This document shows positions 18,327-25,829 of a stretch of DNA of 45,852 bases, in pieces. The position numbers and the translations under genes are program-made. The stretch is taken from positions 1 through 45,852 of the forward strand of contig JAFZSR010000052.1 in the NCBI GenBank assembly GCA_017619275.1, given 5' to 3'. The notes under the pieces are model-generated. The model did no database searches, was not told the DNA's origin, and saw nothing but the letters and a program-made list of their open reading frames with translations. Source of the stretch: Prevotella sp. (lineage in GTDB: Bacteria; Bacteroidota; Bacteroidia; Bacteroidales; Bacteroidaceae). The first letter of the stretch is position 1; every line of letters begins with the position of its first letter.

Positions 18327-18358
18327 CAAATATACGCATTTTATACGAACTGACCAAA
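18327..18358 (-). promoter_or_regulatory. Promoter of the M6 protease gene
   Basis: On the minus strand TTTG (18355-18358) is followed after 20 bases by TATATTTG (18327-18334), a good match to the Bacteroidetes consensus, 30 bases before the ATG at 18297. The element lies between the gene and the adjoining heptad array. Confidence 0.7.
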
Positions 18359-18385
18359 CAACACGCTCGATTTCTTGGTCAGCGC

Positions 18386-18546
18386 ATTCTAAAGTCTATA
18401 GTCTATCGTCTACAGTCAAAAAACTAAAGTCTATAGTCTACAGTCGAAAATCTAAAGTCTATAGTCTACAGTCGAAAATCTAAAGTCTATAGTCTACAGT
18501 CAAAATTCTAAAGTCTATAGTCTACAGTCAAAAATCTACAGTCAAA
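18386..18546 (-). repeat. Tandem heptad array, AGTCTAY family (~23 units, 28-base superrepeat)
   Basis: About 23 units in perfect 7-base register (plus-strand reading AGTCTAT, AGTCTAC, AGTCGAA, AATCTAA and similar). The quartet AGTCTAT-AGTCTAC-AGTCRAA-AWTCTAA repeats about four times, giving a 28-base higher-order period. The array contains the stop codon of the LOG-family gene (18542-18544). Confidence 0.95.
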
Positions 18547-19072
18547 AAAGTAGAGACTCCAGCTCGTCCAAAGTGTTTGCCACCTGGATGTAGCTTCGCC
18601 ATTGCTTGCGGGTGACGCCGCGCTGGTGCAGGTCGTCGAGACAAGCGATGAGCGAGTCCCAGAATCCTTTGATGTTATAAAGGATGATAGGCTTGTCGTG
18701 ATAGCCCAGTGTGGCAGCCGAGGTCACGGTGAACAGCTCGTCGAGCGTGCCGATACCACCGGGCAATACGATGAAGGCATCGCTCTGCGCCATCATCAGC
18801 GACTTGCGGTCGCTAAGGTCTTCGGTGGGGATGTGCACGTCGAGCCAGGGACTGAGGCGTCCCATCTCCTCAATCACGCGAGGCACCACCCCAATTACCA
18901 TTCCGCCGGCCTCCTTGGCCGCCTTACTCACCGAGTGCATCAACCCAGCGTCATGACCGCCAAACACGATGGAATGGCCGTTTTTTGCGGCCCACACGCC
19001 CAGCTCACGGGCTTTTTCAAAAAAGTCAGGGTCAATCTGCTGATTGGCCGAACAGAATACACAGAGTTTCAT
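18542..19072 (-). CDS. LOG-family protein (TIGR00730, nucleoside 5'-monophosphate phosphoribohydrolase-like)
   Basis: A 176-residue Rossmann-fold cytosolic protein with the family's PGGIGTLDE motif at 104-112 and an early GGHDAGLM nucleotide-binding loop at 38-45. LOG proteins cleave the base from (cytokinin) nucleoside monophosphates; in bacteria many act on AMP or other nucleotides, and the in vivo role is often unknown. The last residue and TGA stop come from the heptad array that begins here. A -7-like element (TACCTTTG on the minus strand, 19121-19128) lies about 50 bases upstream of the ATG. Confidence 0.9.
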   Translation of the reverse strand: MKLCVFCSANQQIDPDFFEKARELGVWAAKNGHSIVFGGHDAGLMHSVSKAAKEAGGMVIGVVPRVIEEMGRLSPWLDVHIPTEDLSDRKSLMMAQSDAFIVLPGGIGTLDELFTVTSAATLGYHDKPIILYNIKGFWDSLIACLDDLHQRGVTRKQWRSYIQVANTLDELESLLF

Positions 19073-19120
19073 TTTATTGGTTATTCCTCATTGAGTTTTT
19101 TACGTTTCGCTAATAGGTTG

Positions 19121-19128
19121 CAAAGGTA
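19121..19128 (-). promoter_or_regulatory. -7 element of the LOG-family gene
   Basis: The minus strand reads TACCTTTG followed by CAACC, the Bacteroidetes -7 element. No clean TTTG is seen at the -33 distance. Confidence 0.5.
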
Positions 19129-19221
19129 CAAATAAAACCAGATAATCTGATGAGACCATCTGGAATTTAGGAATAATTTGCAATCATTGGTGTCTTGGTA
19201 AAATGAGCCTTTCATTTGTTT

Positions 19222-19302
19222 AAACCGCGACGCGGTCTATATAAACCGTGACGCAGTTTTTATAGACTACGACATAGTTTATAAAAACCACGACGTGATT
19301 TG
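19222..19302 (+). repeat. 21-base-period palindromic repeat cluster (4 units)
   Basis: Four units start at 19222, 19243, 19264 and 19285, each exactly 21 bases. Each has an imperfect palindrome at its core: ACCGCGACGCGGT, ACCGTGACGCAGT, ACTACGACATAGT and ACCACGACGTGAT, joined by A/T-rich spacers. Paired changes in the two arms (C/G to T/A) suggest that the palindromy is maintained. A 13-base direct repeat, AATAATTTGCAAT, flanks the cluster at 19172-19184 and 19362-19374. The rest of the 439-base gap (19073-19511) contains promoters only. Confidence 0.75.
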
Positions 19303-19449
19303 AAGAATGTCTGCATGTCTAGAGCATAAGTCCTGGTGCAGGCCGTTTTTCCCTTGACACCAATAATTTGCAATACATAGCCAGAGGGCTGCGCATTTGC
19401 AGGGTGATATTTTTGATTTTTTATCGCTTATGAAAAGAATTGTATTTCT

Positions 19450-19484
19450 TTTGTGCTTACTTCTTCGAAAAATTCGTACCTTTG
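19450..19484 (+). promoter_or_regulatory. Promoter of the YfhO-like gene
   Basis: TACCTTTG at 19477-19484 followed by CAAGC matches the -7 element. A TTTG at 19450-19453 is present but with a 23-base spacer, longer than ideal. The ATG is at 19512. Confidence 0.55.
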
Positions 19485-19511
19485 CAAGCAAATTGTACAA
19501 TTAATTACATC

Positions 19512-22007
19512 ATGAACAACATTTTGAAACGGTGGCTGCCCGATGTGGTGGCCGTGGTATTGTTTGCCGCACTAGCATTTGCCTATTTCTACCCCGCCGA
19601 CACCGAGGGGCGCATCCTCTATCAGCACGACACCTCGGCCGGAGCCGGCGCCGGACAGGAAGGGCTGGAGTATATGAAAACCCACGACGGTGAGCGCACC
19701 CGCTGGACCAACAGCCTCTTTGGGGGCATGCCCACCTACCAGTTGGCCCCATCGTACAACAGCACCCAGGCGCTCTCGGTGGCCGAGAAAGCCTACCACC
19801 TGTGGCTGCCCGACAACGTGTGGTTCCTCTTCGCCTATCTGCTGGGCTTCTACATCCTGCTGCGCGCCTTCAACTTCAAGCAGTATTTGGCAGCGTTGGG
19901 CAGCATCATGTGGGCCTTCAGCACCTATTTTCTCATCATCATAGCCGCCGGACACCTGTGGAAAGTGATGGCGCTGGCCTACCTGCCCCCGCTCATCGGT
20001 GGCATCGTGCTTGCCTATCGCGGCAAGCTGTTGCCTGGACTGGCCGTGACGGCCATCTTCACCGCACTGGAGATTCACGCCAACCACATGCAGATGACCT
20101 ACTACTACCTGTTCCTCATGCTCTTCATGGTAGTGGCATGGGCAGTGGAGGCCGCTCGCAATAAGCAATGGATGCGCTGGCTGAAGGCCACGGGCGTGTG
20201 CCTGCTGGGCGGACTATTGGGCGTGCTGGTGAACCTGTCGAACATCTACCACACGTGGGAGTACTCGCAACATACCATGCGCGGCGGCACCGAACTGAAC
20301 CAGGGTGACGGTCAGGCTGGGACCAGCGGCGGACTGGACCGCGACTACATCACGCAGTGGAGCTATGGCATCGGCGAAACGTGGACACTGCTCATCCCCA
20401 ATGCCAACGGCGGCTCGCACAATGAGCAGCTGCGCGATAACAAGGCGGCGATGGAAGCCAGCGACCCACAGCTGCGCGACTTCTGCGGACAGTGGTATCC
20501 CTACTTCGGACAGCAGCCCTTCACGGCGGGTCCCGTCTATGTGGGCGCCTTCGTGCTCGCCCTCTTCGTGCTGGGACTCTTCGTGGTAAAAGGGCCGATG
20601 AAATGGGCACTTTTGGCGGCTACCATCTTCAGCATCCTGTTGTCGTGGGGCAAGAATTTCATGCCGCTCACCGACTTCTTCATCGACCATGTGCCGATGT
20701 ATGCCAAGTTCCGCACGCCCAGCAGCATCCTCGTCATCGCCGAGTTTACCATACCGTTGTTGGCCATGCTCACGCTGAAGAAAATCATCGACGAACCGGA
20801 ACTGCTGGCCAAGAAGATGAAATATGTTTGGGCATCGCTGGGACTCACCGCTGGCTTCTGCCTGCTCTTCGCCCTGCTGCCCACGACATTCTTCGACTTC
20901 GTGAGCGATGGCGACACGCAGCGCCTGTCGCGCTATGTAGACCCGCAGAGCATGAGCATGGTGACCGACAACCTGGCAAAGATGCGTGTGCCTGTGTTCA
21001 CACAAGACTGCTGGCGCTCGTTCATTATTATCATCATCGGCTTCGCCCTGCTGTTGCTCTACAAGGCCAAGAAGCTGAAGGCCATGCCGATGGTGGGGCT
21101 GATGGCGGTGCTCTGCCTGGTTGACCTGTGGATGGTGAACAAACGCTACCTGAACGACTCGATGTTCGTGGATGCTGGCATCAAGCAGACCTCGCACGCC
21201 ATGAAGCCCGTGAACAAGTTCATTCTGCAAGACAAAGACCCGAACTTCCGCGTGCTGAACTTTGCCGGCGACACGTTCAACGAGAACGAGACCAGCTTCT
21301 ACCACAAGTCGGTGGGTGGCTACCACGCTGCCAAGCTGGGCCGCTACAACGAGCTGATTTCGGCATATATCGCACCGGAGATGCAAAGTGCCATCGGCGC
21401 CATCCAGCAGGCACAGGGCGTGATGGACAGCATAGAGGGTGGAGCCTCGGTCTATCCGGTTATCAACATGCTCAACACAAAGTACTTCATCGTGAGTGAC
21501 GACATGGCACTGCCCAACCCCTTCGCACAGGGCAACGCCTGGTTTGTGGATAGACTACAGTATGTGGCCGACGCTAACGAGGAGCTGGCAGGACTACGGC
21601 AAGTGGACCTGCGGCACGAAGCTGTGGCCGACCGCAAGTTTGAGTCCGTGCTGGGACAGCCGGCAGCAGCCGACTCCACTGCCAGCGTGCATCTCGACAG
21701 TTATGAACCCAACCAGCTGAAATACACCGTCGACAGTCAGACGGGCGGCGTGCTCGTCTTCTCGGAAATCTACTATCCCGGTTGGACGGCCACCGTTGAC
21801 GGACAGACGGCCGAGCTGGGACGCGTGAACTATGTACTTCGCGCCATGCACATCGCGCCGGGTAAACACCAGGTGGAACTGAGCTTCTTCCCGCAGACGG
21901 TGAAGAACACCGAGACCGTCGCCTATGTGGCACTCATCGTCATGGCACTGCTACTACTTGCCGCCATCGGTTTTGGACTAAAGAAAAGAAAGACTATAGA
22001 AGGTTGA
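19512..22007 (+). CDS. YfhO-like polytopic membrane protein (GT-C-type)
   Basis: A protein of 831 residues with an N-terminal membrane helix, then a series of hydrophobic segments over roughly 85-500 (for example VWFLFAYLLGFYILLRAF and VTAIFTALEIHANHM). A large soluble C-terminal part follows, with a last helix VAYVALIVMALLLLAAIGFG at the end. This matches Bacteroidetes proteins annotated as YfhO family, related to membrane glycosyltransferases of the GT-C fold that use lipid-linked sugars. The early acidic HDTSAGAGAG region and the HANHMQMTYY motif fit that class. The donor and acceptor are unknown. The TGA stop (22005-22007) lies inside the GACTATA heptad array. The upstream in-frame extension to 19440 is rejected because it overlaps the promoter. 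Confidence 0.8.
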   Translation: MNNILKRWLPDVVAVVLFAALAFAYFYPADTEGRILYQHDTSAGAGAGQEGLEYMKTHDGERTRWTNSLFGGMPTYQLAPSYNSTQALSVAEKAYHLWLPDNVWFLFAYLLGFYILLRAFNFKQYLAALGSIMWAFSTYFLIIIAAGHLWKVMALAYLPPLIGGIVLAYRGKLLPGLAVTAIFTALEIHANHMQMTYYYLFLMLFMVVAWAVEAARNKQWMRWLKATGVCLLGGLLGVLVNLSNIYHTWEYSQHTMRGGTELNQGDGQAGTSGGLDRDYITQWSYGIGETWTLLIPNANGGSHNEQLRDNKAAMEASDPQLRDFCGQWYPYFGQQPFTAGPVYVGAFVLALFVLGLFVVKGPMKWALLAATIFSILLSWGKNFMPLTDFFIDHVPMYAKFRTPSSILVIAEFTIPLLAMLTLKKIIDEPELLAKKMKYVWASLGLTAGFCLLFALLPTTFFDFVSDGDTQRLSRYVDPQSMSMVTDNLAKMRVPVFTQDCWRSFIIIIIGFALLLLYKAKKLKAMPMVGLMAVLCLVDLWMVNKRYLNDSMFVDAGIKQTSHAMKPVNKFILQDKDPNFRVLNFAGDTFNENETSFYHKSVGGYHAAKLGRYNELISAYIAPEMQSAIGAIQQAQGVMDSIEGGASVYPVINMLNTKYFIVSDDMALPNPFAQGNAWFVDRLQYVADANEELAGLRQVDLRHEAVADRKFESVLGQPAAADSTASVHLDSYEPNQLKYTVDSQTGGVLVFSEIYYPGWTATVDGQTAELGRVNYVLRAMHIAPGKHQVELSFFPQTVKNTETVAYVALIVMALLLLAAIGFGLKKRKTIEG

Positions 22008-22110
22008 CTTTAGACTATAGACTGTAGACTATAGAGAAAAAACTATAGATAAAAGACTGTAGACTATAGAGAAAAAACTATAGATAAAAGACTGTAGACT
22101 TTAGACATTA
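21992..22110 (+). repeat. Left heptad array (GACTATA family, ~17 units) of the GxxExxY cassette
   Basis: Units GACTATA, GACTTTA, GACTGTA, GAGAAAA, AACTATA and GATAAAA run in 7-base register from the last codons of the YfhO-like gene to 22110. A 35-base block (GACTGTA-GACTATA-GAGAAAA-AACTATA-GATAAAA) occurs twice. The orientation is opposite to the AGTCTAN array at 22512-22606, so the two form inverted arrays around the ORF at 22129-22509. Confidence 0.93.
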
Positions 22111-22128
22111 CTAATAAGCAATATTAAT

Positions 22129-22509
22129 ATGGATGCTATTGAACTGAAGAATGCCATTGCTGATTGTGCCAAGCGTGTGAGGAGGCAGCTGACGCCAGGC
22201 TTTGAGGAAAAGGTGTATCAGAACGCTATGGTCATTGAACTGAAGGACAGCGGCTTGAACGTAGAAACTGAAGTACCCATAAAAGTGTATTATAAAGACC
22301 ATGTGGTGGGCGATTACCGCGCCGACCTTATCGTGGAAAAGAAGATGATTGTAGAGTTGAAAGCAGTCAGCGCTATCTTGCCCATCCATGAAGTACAGCT
22401 GGTGAACTACCTCACTGCAACCGGCATTGACAGCGGCATGCTCATCAATTTCGGCTCCGACATCATAGAAATCCGCTACAGAACACGACTATACAAAATC
22501 AAACCATAA
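22129..22509 (+). CDS. GxxExxY protein (PD-(D/E)XK nuclease-like)
   Basis: A 126-residue protein with the name-giving motif G24-F-E-E27-K-V-Y30 and a PD-(D/E)XK-type core: Asp66 (YRADLIVE), then Glu76-Leu-Lys78 (MIVELKAVS). The C-terminal SGMLINFGS is conserved. The fold predicts a divalent-metal nuclease, but no activity is established for the family; members are abundant as solitary genes in Bacteroidetes and cyanobacteria. The gene is less GC rich than its neighbours and lies between inverted heptad arrays at 21992-22110 and 22512-22606, the same layout as the four-helix-bundle gene at 3160-3531. A truncated relative lies at 226-447. A cassette origin is inferred from this parallel. Confidence 0.93.
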   Translation: MDAIELKNAIADCAKRVRRQLTPGFEEKVYQNAMVIELKDSGLNVETEVPIKVYYKDHVVGDYRADLIVEKKMIVELKAVSAILPIHEVQLVNYLTATGIDSGMLINFGSDIIEIRYRTRLYKIKP

Positions 22510-22511
22510 AC

Positions 22512-22606
22512 AGTCTAAAGTCTATAGTCTAAAGTCAATAATCTACAGTCTACAGTCCATCATCTAAAGTCAATCATCTACAGTCTAAAGTCAAACCTAC
22601 AGTCAA
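22512..22606 (+). repeat. Right heptad array (AGTCTAN family, ~14 units)
   Basis: Units AGTCTAA, AGTCTAT, AGTCAAT, AATCTAC, AGTCTAC, AGTCCAT and CATCTAA continue in register to 22595. They are followed by one 5-base broken unit and then AGTCAA directly before the ATG of the AraC gene at 22607. This is the reverse-complement family of the array at 21992-22110. Confidence 0.92.
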
Positions 22607-23497
22607 ATGAATGAGTCGAGAGTCCTGCACGAGATAACTCCGCTGGCCGACAACGACTTCATGTATGTTGCCGACCGTCATAAAAAGGAGTTCACCTACC
22701 CCATCCACTGCCACGAAATCTTCGAATTGAACTTCGTCGAGAACGCTGCGGGTTGTCGCCGCACGGTCGGAGACTCAAGCGAGGTGATTGGCACAGTGGA
22801 CCTTGTGCTCATCACCAGTCCACAGCTGGAACATGTGTGGGAGCAGCACGAATGCAGGAGCGACGACATCCACGAGGTGACCGTCCAGTTCTATGTCGAC
22901 TTCCTCGGCAGCGGGCACAGCATCTATCAGACCAAGCCCTTCCGTTCCATCTACGACATGTTTGTGCGTGCGCAGAAAGGGCTGGCGTTCCCATTGCCCG
23001 CCATCATGCAGGTCTACCACCGGCTGATGCGGCTGAGCACCATCCAGGAAGGCTTCTATGCCGTGCAGGAGCTGATGACCATCCTCTACGAGTTGTCGAA
23101 GCAGGATGGCGCTCGCGAGCTGTCGTCGACGGCCTTTGCCAAGGTGGAGGCGCAGAGCGACTCGCGCCGCGTACTGAAGGTGAAGAACTATATCGAGGAC
23201 CACTACCGCGACGAGCTGCGGTTGGCACAGCTGAGTCAGATGGTGGGCATGACCGACTCGGCCTTCAGCCGCTTCTTCAAGCAGCGCACGGGCAAGAACC
23301 TCAACGAATATATCGTCGATGTGCGTCTGGGCCATGCCGCCCGTCTGCTGGTCGATACCACCCACACCGTGTCGGAAATCTGCTACCAAACCGGCTTCAA
23401 CACCGTATGTAACTTCAATCGCCTGTTCAAGAAACGCAAAGGCTGCAACCCCACCGATTTCCGCAGCAAATACCGGAAGACAAAGATTATCGTCTGA
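22607..23497 (+). CDS. AraC-family transcriptional regulator
   Basis: A 296-residue cytosolic regulator. The N-terminal half contains a cupin-like sensor segment (FTYPIHCHEIFELNFVENA). The C-terminal 100 residues are a standard AraC double helix-turn-helix: VKNYIEDHYRDELRLAQLS, MTDSAFSRFFKQRTG and VSEICYQTGFNTVCNFNRLF, with the closing GCNPTDFRSKYR motif. It probably controls a carbon-use or stress gene; the ligand is not evident and no obvious target gene adjoins it. The start codon touches the heptad array, so its ribosome-binding region is repeat-derived. Confidence 0.9.
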   Translation: MNESRVLHEITPLADNDFMYVADRHKKEFTYPIHCHEIFELNFVENAAGCRRTVGDSSEVIGTVDLVLITSPQLEHVWEQHECRSDDIHEVTVQFYVDFLGSGHSIYQTKPFRSIYDMFVRAQKGLAFPLPAIMQVYHRLMRLSTIQEGFYAVQELMTILYELSKQDGARELSSTAFAKVEAQSDSRRVLKVKNYIEDHYRDELRLAQLSQMVGMTDSAFSRFFKQRTGKNLNEYIVDVRLGHAARLLVDTTHTVSEICYQTGFNTVCNFNRLFKKRKGCNPTDFRSKYRKTKIIV

Positions 23498-23555
23498 CCA
23501 ATCATTGCCCTATCTCAGTTTTTAAGTCTTCCTAAATAGATTTGACAGCAAGATT

Positions 23556-23586
23556 TTTGCACTCTCATCTTTTTTGTGTACCTTTG
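23556..23586 (+). promoter_or_regulatory. Promoter of typA/bipA
   Basis: TTTG at 23556-23559, a 19-base spacer and TACCTTTG at 23579-23586 followed by C fit the Bacteroidetes consensus exactly. The ATG is 36 bases further on at 23622. Confidence 0.8.
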
Positions 23587-23621
23587 CAGCCGTTTTAGAA
23601 CAAGGTATTAGAAATATTAAT

Positions 23622-25472
23622 ATGCAAGACATCAGGAACATTGCTATCATAGCACACGTAGACCACGGTAAGACCACGCTCGTCGACAAGATGATGCTGG
23701 CAGGCAACCTCTTCCGCGAGGGACAGAACCTGAGCAGCCAAGTGCTCGATGCCAACGACTTGGAGCGCGAGCGCGGCATCACCATCCTCTCGAAGAACGT
23801 CAGCATCAACTGGAAAGGCACCAAAATCAACATCATCGACACACCGGGACACAGCGACTTTGGCGGCGAAGTGGAGCGCGTGCTCAACATGGCCGACGGC
23901 TGTCTGCTGCTCGTCGATGCTTTCGAGGGTCCCATGCCGCAGACCCGTTTCGTGCTGCAAAAGGCTTTGCAGATTGGCCTAAAGCCCATCGTGGTGGTGA
24001 ACAAGGTGGACAAGCCCAACTGTCGACCGGAAGAGGTCTACGAGATGGTCTTTGATTTGATGTTCGCACTGAATGCCACCGAGGACCAGTTGGACTTCCC
24101 CGTCGTCTACGGTTCGGCCAAGAATGGCTGGATGGGCGAAGACTGGCAGAAGCCTACAGATAACATTACCTATCTGCTCGATAAGATTGTGGAGGTGATT
24201 CCCGCCCCGAAGCAGATTGAAGGCACGCCGCAGATGCTCATCACCAGCCTCGACTACAGTAGCTACACAGGCCGCATCGCCGTGGGCCGCGTGCATCGTG
24301 GCATCCTGCGCGACGGCATGCAAATCACCATCGCCCACCGCGACGGCACGATGGAGAAGACAAAGATAAAAGAGCTGCACACCTTCGACGGCATGGGCCA
24401 CCACCGCACCGACACCATCGACTGCGGCGACATCTGCGCCGTCATCGGACTGGAGAAGTTTGAGATTGGCGACACCATCTGCGACCTGGAGAATCCCGAA
24501 CCGCTGCCGCCCATCGCTATCGACGAGCCAACCATGTCGATGCTCTTCACCATCAACGACTCGCCCTTCTTTGGCCGCGAGGGAAAGTTCGTCACCAGCC
24601 GCCACATCGCCGACCGTCTGGCTCGCGAACTGGAGAAGAACCTGGCCCTGCGCGTGGAGCCTTTCGAGGACAGCACCGACAAATGGATTGTCTCAGGCCG
24701 CGGCGTGCTGCACTTGAGCGTGCTCATCGAGACCATGCGCCGCGAGGGCTACGAGCTACAGGTGGGACAGCCGCAAGTGATTTATAAGTGGCAGCCCATA
24801 GGTTCCGGACAATCCGAATTTTCCGGAATCTCCGGAGAATCCGACAAAGTGAAGTGCGAGCCTATCGAAGAACTCACCATCAACGTGCCCGACGAGTTCG
24901 CCTCGAAGATGATTGACATGGTGACGCGCCGCAAGGGCGAGATGACCTCGATGGAGAGCCAGGGCGAGCGAACCAACATTGAATTTGAGATTCCTTCGCG
25001 CGGCATCATCGGCTTGCGCACCAACGTGCTCACCGCCAGCCAGGGCGAGGCCATCATGGCCCACCGCTACAAGGAATACCAGCCCTACAAGGGCGACATC
25101 GAGCGCCGCGTCAATGGCTCGATGATTGCCTTGGAGACCGGCACCGCCTACGCCTACGCCATCGACAAGCTGCAGGATCGCGGCAAGTTCTTCATCGACC
25201 CCGGCGAGGAGGTATACTACGGCCAGGTAGTGGGCGAGCACGTGCACGACAACGACCTCGTCATCAACGTGTGCAAGGCTAAGCAGCTCACCAACGTGCG
25301 TGCCAGCGGCTCCGACGAGAAGGCGCGCGTCATCCCCAAGGTACTCATGAGCCTCGAAGAATGTCTGGAATATATCAAGGAGGACGAGCTGGTGGAGGTG
25401 ACCCCCAAGTCGATGCGCATGCGCAAGACCATCCTCGACCACGACCAGCGCAAGAAGGCGAACAAGAACTAA
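23622..25472 (+). CDS. typA: Translational GTPase TypA/BipA with in-frame repeat insertion
   Basis: A ribosome-binding GTPase of 616 residues, EF-G-like, involved in 50S assembly and stress adaptation. G1 is AHVDHGKTT at 11-19, the switch I region RERGITI follows, G3 is DTPGH at 73-77 and G4 is NKVDKP from 127. Domain III and the BipA-specific C terminus ([37 protein letters not shown]) are present. Residues 395-409 ([15 protein letters not shown]) are encoded by five 9-base units and interrupt the normally contiguous VIYK...VKCEPIEEL region. The ATG at 23622 is preferred over an upstream extension that overlaps the promoter. A strong terminator follows. Confidence 0.95.
   Translation: MQDIRNIAIIAHVDHGKTTLVDKMMLAGNLFREGQNLSSQVLDANDLERERGITILSKNVSINWKGTKINIIDTPGHSDFGGEVERVLNMADGCLLLVDAFEGPMPQTRFVLQKALQIGLKPIVVVNKVDKPNCRPEEVYEMVFDLMFALNATEDQLDFPVVYGSAKNGWMGEDWQKPTDNITYLLDKIVEVIPAPKQIEGTPQMLITSLDYSSYTGRIAVGRVHRGILRDGMQITIAHRDGTMEKTKIKELHTFDGMGHHRTDTIDCGDICAVIGLEKFEIGDTICDLENPEPLPPIAIDEPTMSMLFTINDSPFFGREGKFVTSRHIADRLARELEKNLALRVEPFEDSTDKWIVSGRGVLHLSVLIETMRREGYELQVGQPQVIYKWQPIGSGQSEFSGISGESDKVKCEPIEELTINVPDEFASKMIDMVTRRKGEMTSMESQGERTNIEFEIPSRGIIGLRTNVLTASQGEAIMAHRYKEYQPYKGDIERRVNGSMIALETGTAYAYAIDKLQDRGKFFIDPGEEVYYGQVVGEHVHDNDLVINVCKAKQLTNVRASGSDEKARVIPKVLMSLEECLEYIKEDELVEVTPKSMRMRKTILDHDQRKKANKN
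24804..24848 (+). repeat. In-frame nonamer array inside typA (5 units)
   Basis: TCCGGACAA, TCCGAATTT, TCCGGAATC, TCCGGAGAA and TCCGACAAA make 45 bases or 15 codons in the gene's own frame. The period is 9, as in the obgE insertion, although the consensus differs. Confidence 0.85.
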
Positions 25473-25508
25473 TATTCACTAGATTCAAGCCCTCAAGCAT
25501 AAACCAGC

Positions 25509-25550
25509 ACGGAGACCCTGAGCAACAGCGCTCGGAGTCTCCGTGTTTTT
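25509..25550 (+). terminator. Strong rho-independent terminator after typA
   Basis: Arms CACGGAGAC (25509-25517) and GTCTCCGTG (25537-25545), extended inward by partly paired CTGAGC/GCTCGG, are followed by TTTTT. It may serve both typA and, from the other side, the convergent small peptide gene. Confidence 0.88.
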
Positions 25551-25580
25551 GATAGGATCCTTATCCAGGATATTGCGTCG

Positions 25581-25784
25581 TCACGGATTGGTGATAATCC
25601 AACCCATGTCATCGTCGTCATCCCAGAGGCTGTTCACATAGCGGCCACGGCCGATGGCATCATCGCCGGCTGTGCCCACGCCCAGTCCAGGCAGAGTGGT
25701 GTCGGTTGGCGACACAGCGTCCAGTAGATTCTCGTTTTCCACCCATTCGCTCGTGGCGGAAGGTGCTGAATATGTCTTCTTCAT
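25581..25784 (-). CDS. Small MKKxYSxP...WDDDD peptide, copy 1
   Basis: This 67-residue peptide begins MKKTYSAPSATSEWVE and carries a Gly/Thr-rich middle. Its tail is basic then acidic: GRGRYVNSLWDDDDD followed by MGWIITNP. It has no signal peptide or membrane segment. A second peptide with the same two ends is encoded at 32587-32748. Both lie 42-45 bases downstream of a giant secreted-protein gene on the same strand, so both are probably the last or later cistron of that gene's transcript. I recognise this as a pattern of small hypothetical proteins in Prevotella-like genomes but know of no function. A peptide precursor or secretion accessory are possibilities only. Confidence 0.75.
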   Translation of the reverse strand: MKKTYSAPSATSEWVENENLLDAVSPTDTTLPGLGVGTAGDDAIGRGRYVNSLWDDDDDMGWIITNP

Positions 25785-25829
25785 AATGATTCCGTTCTTT
25801 TTGATGATTCGTTATTCTTTTATTCTACC

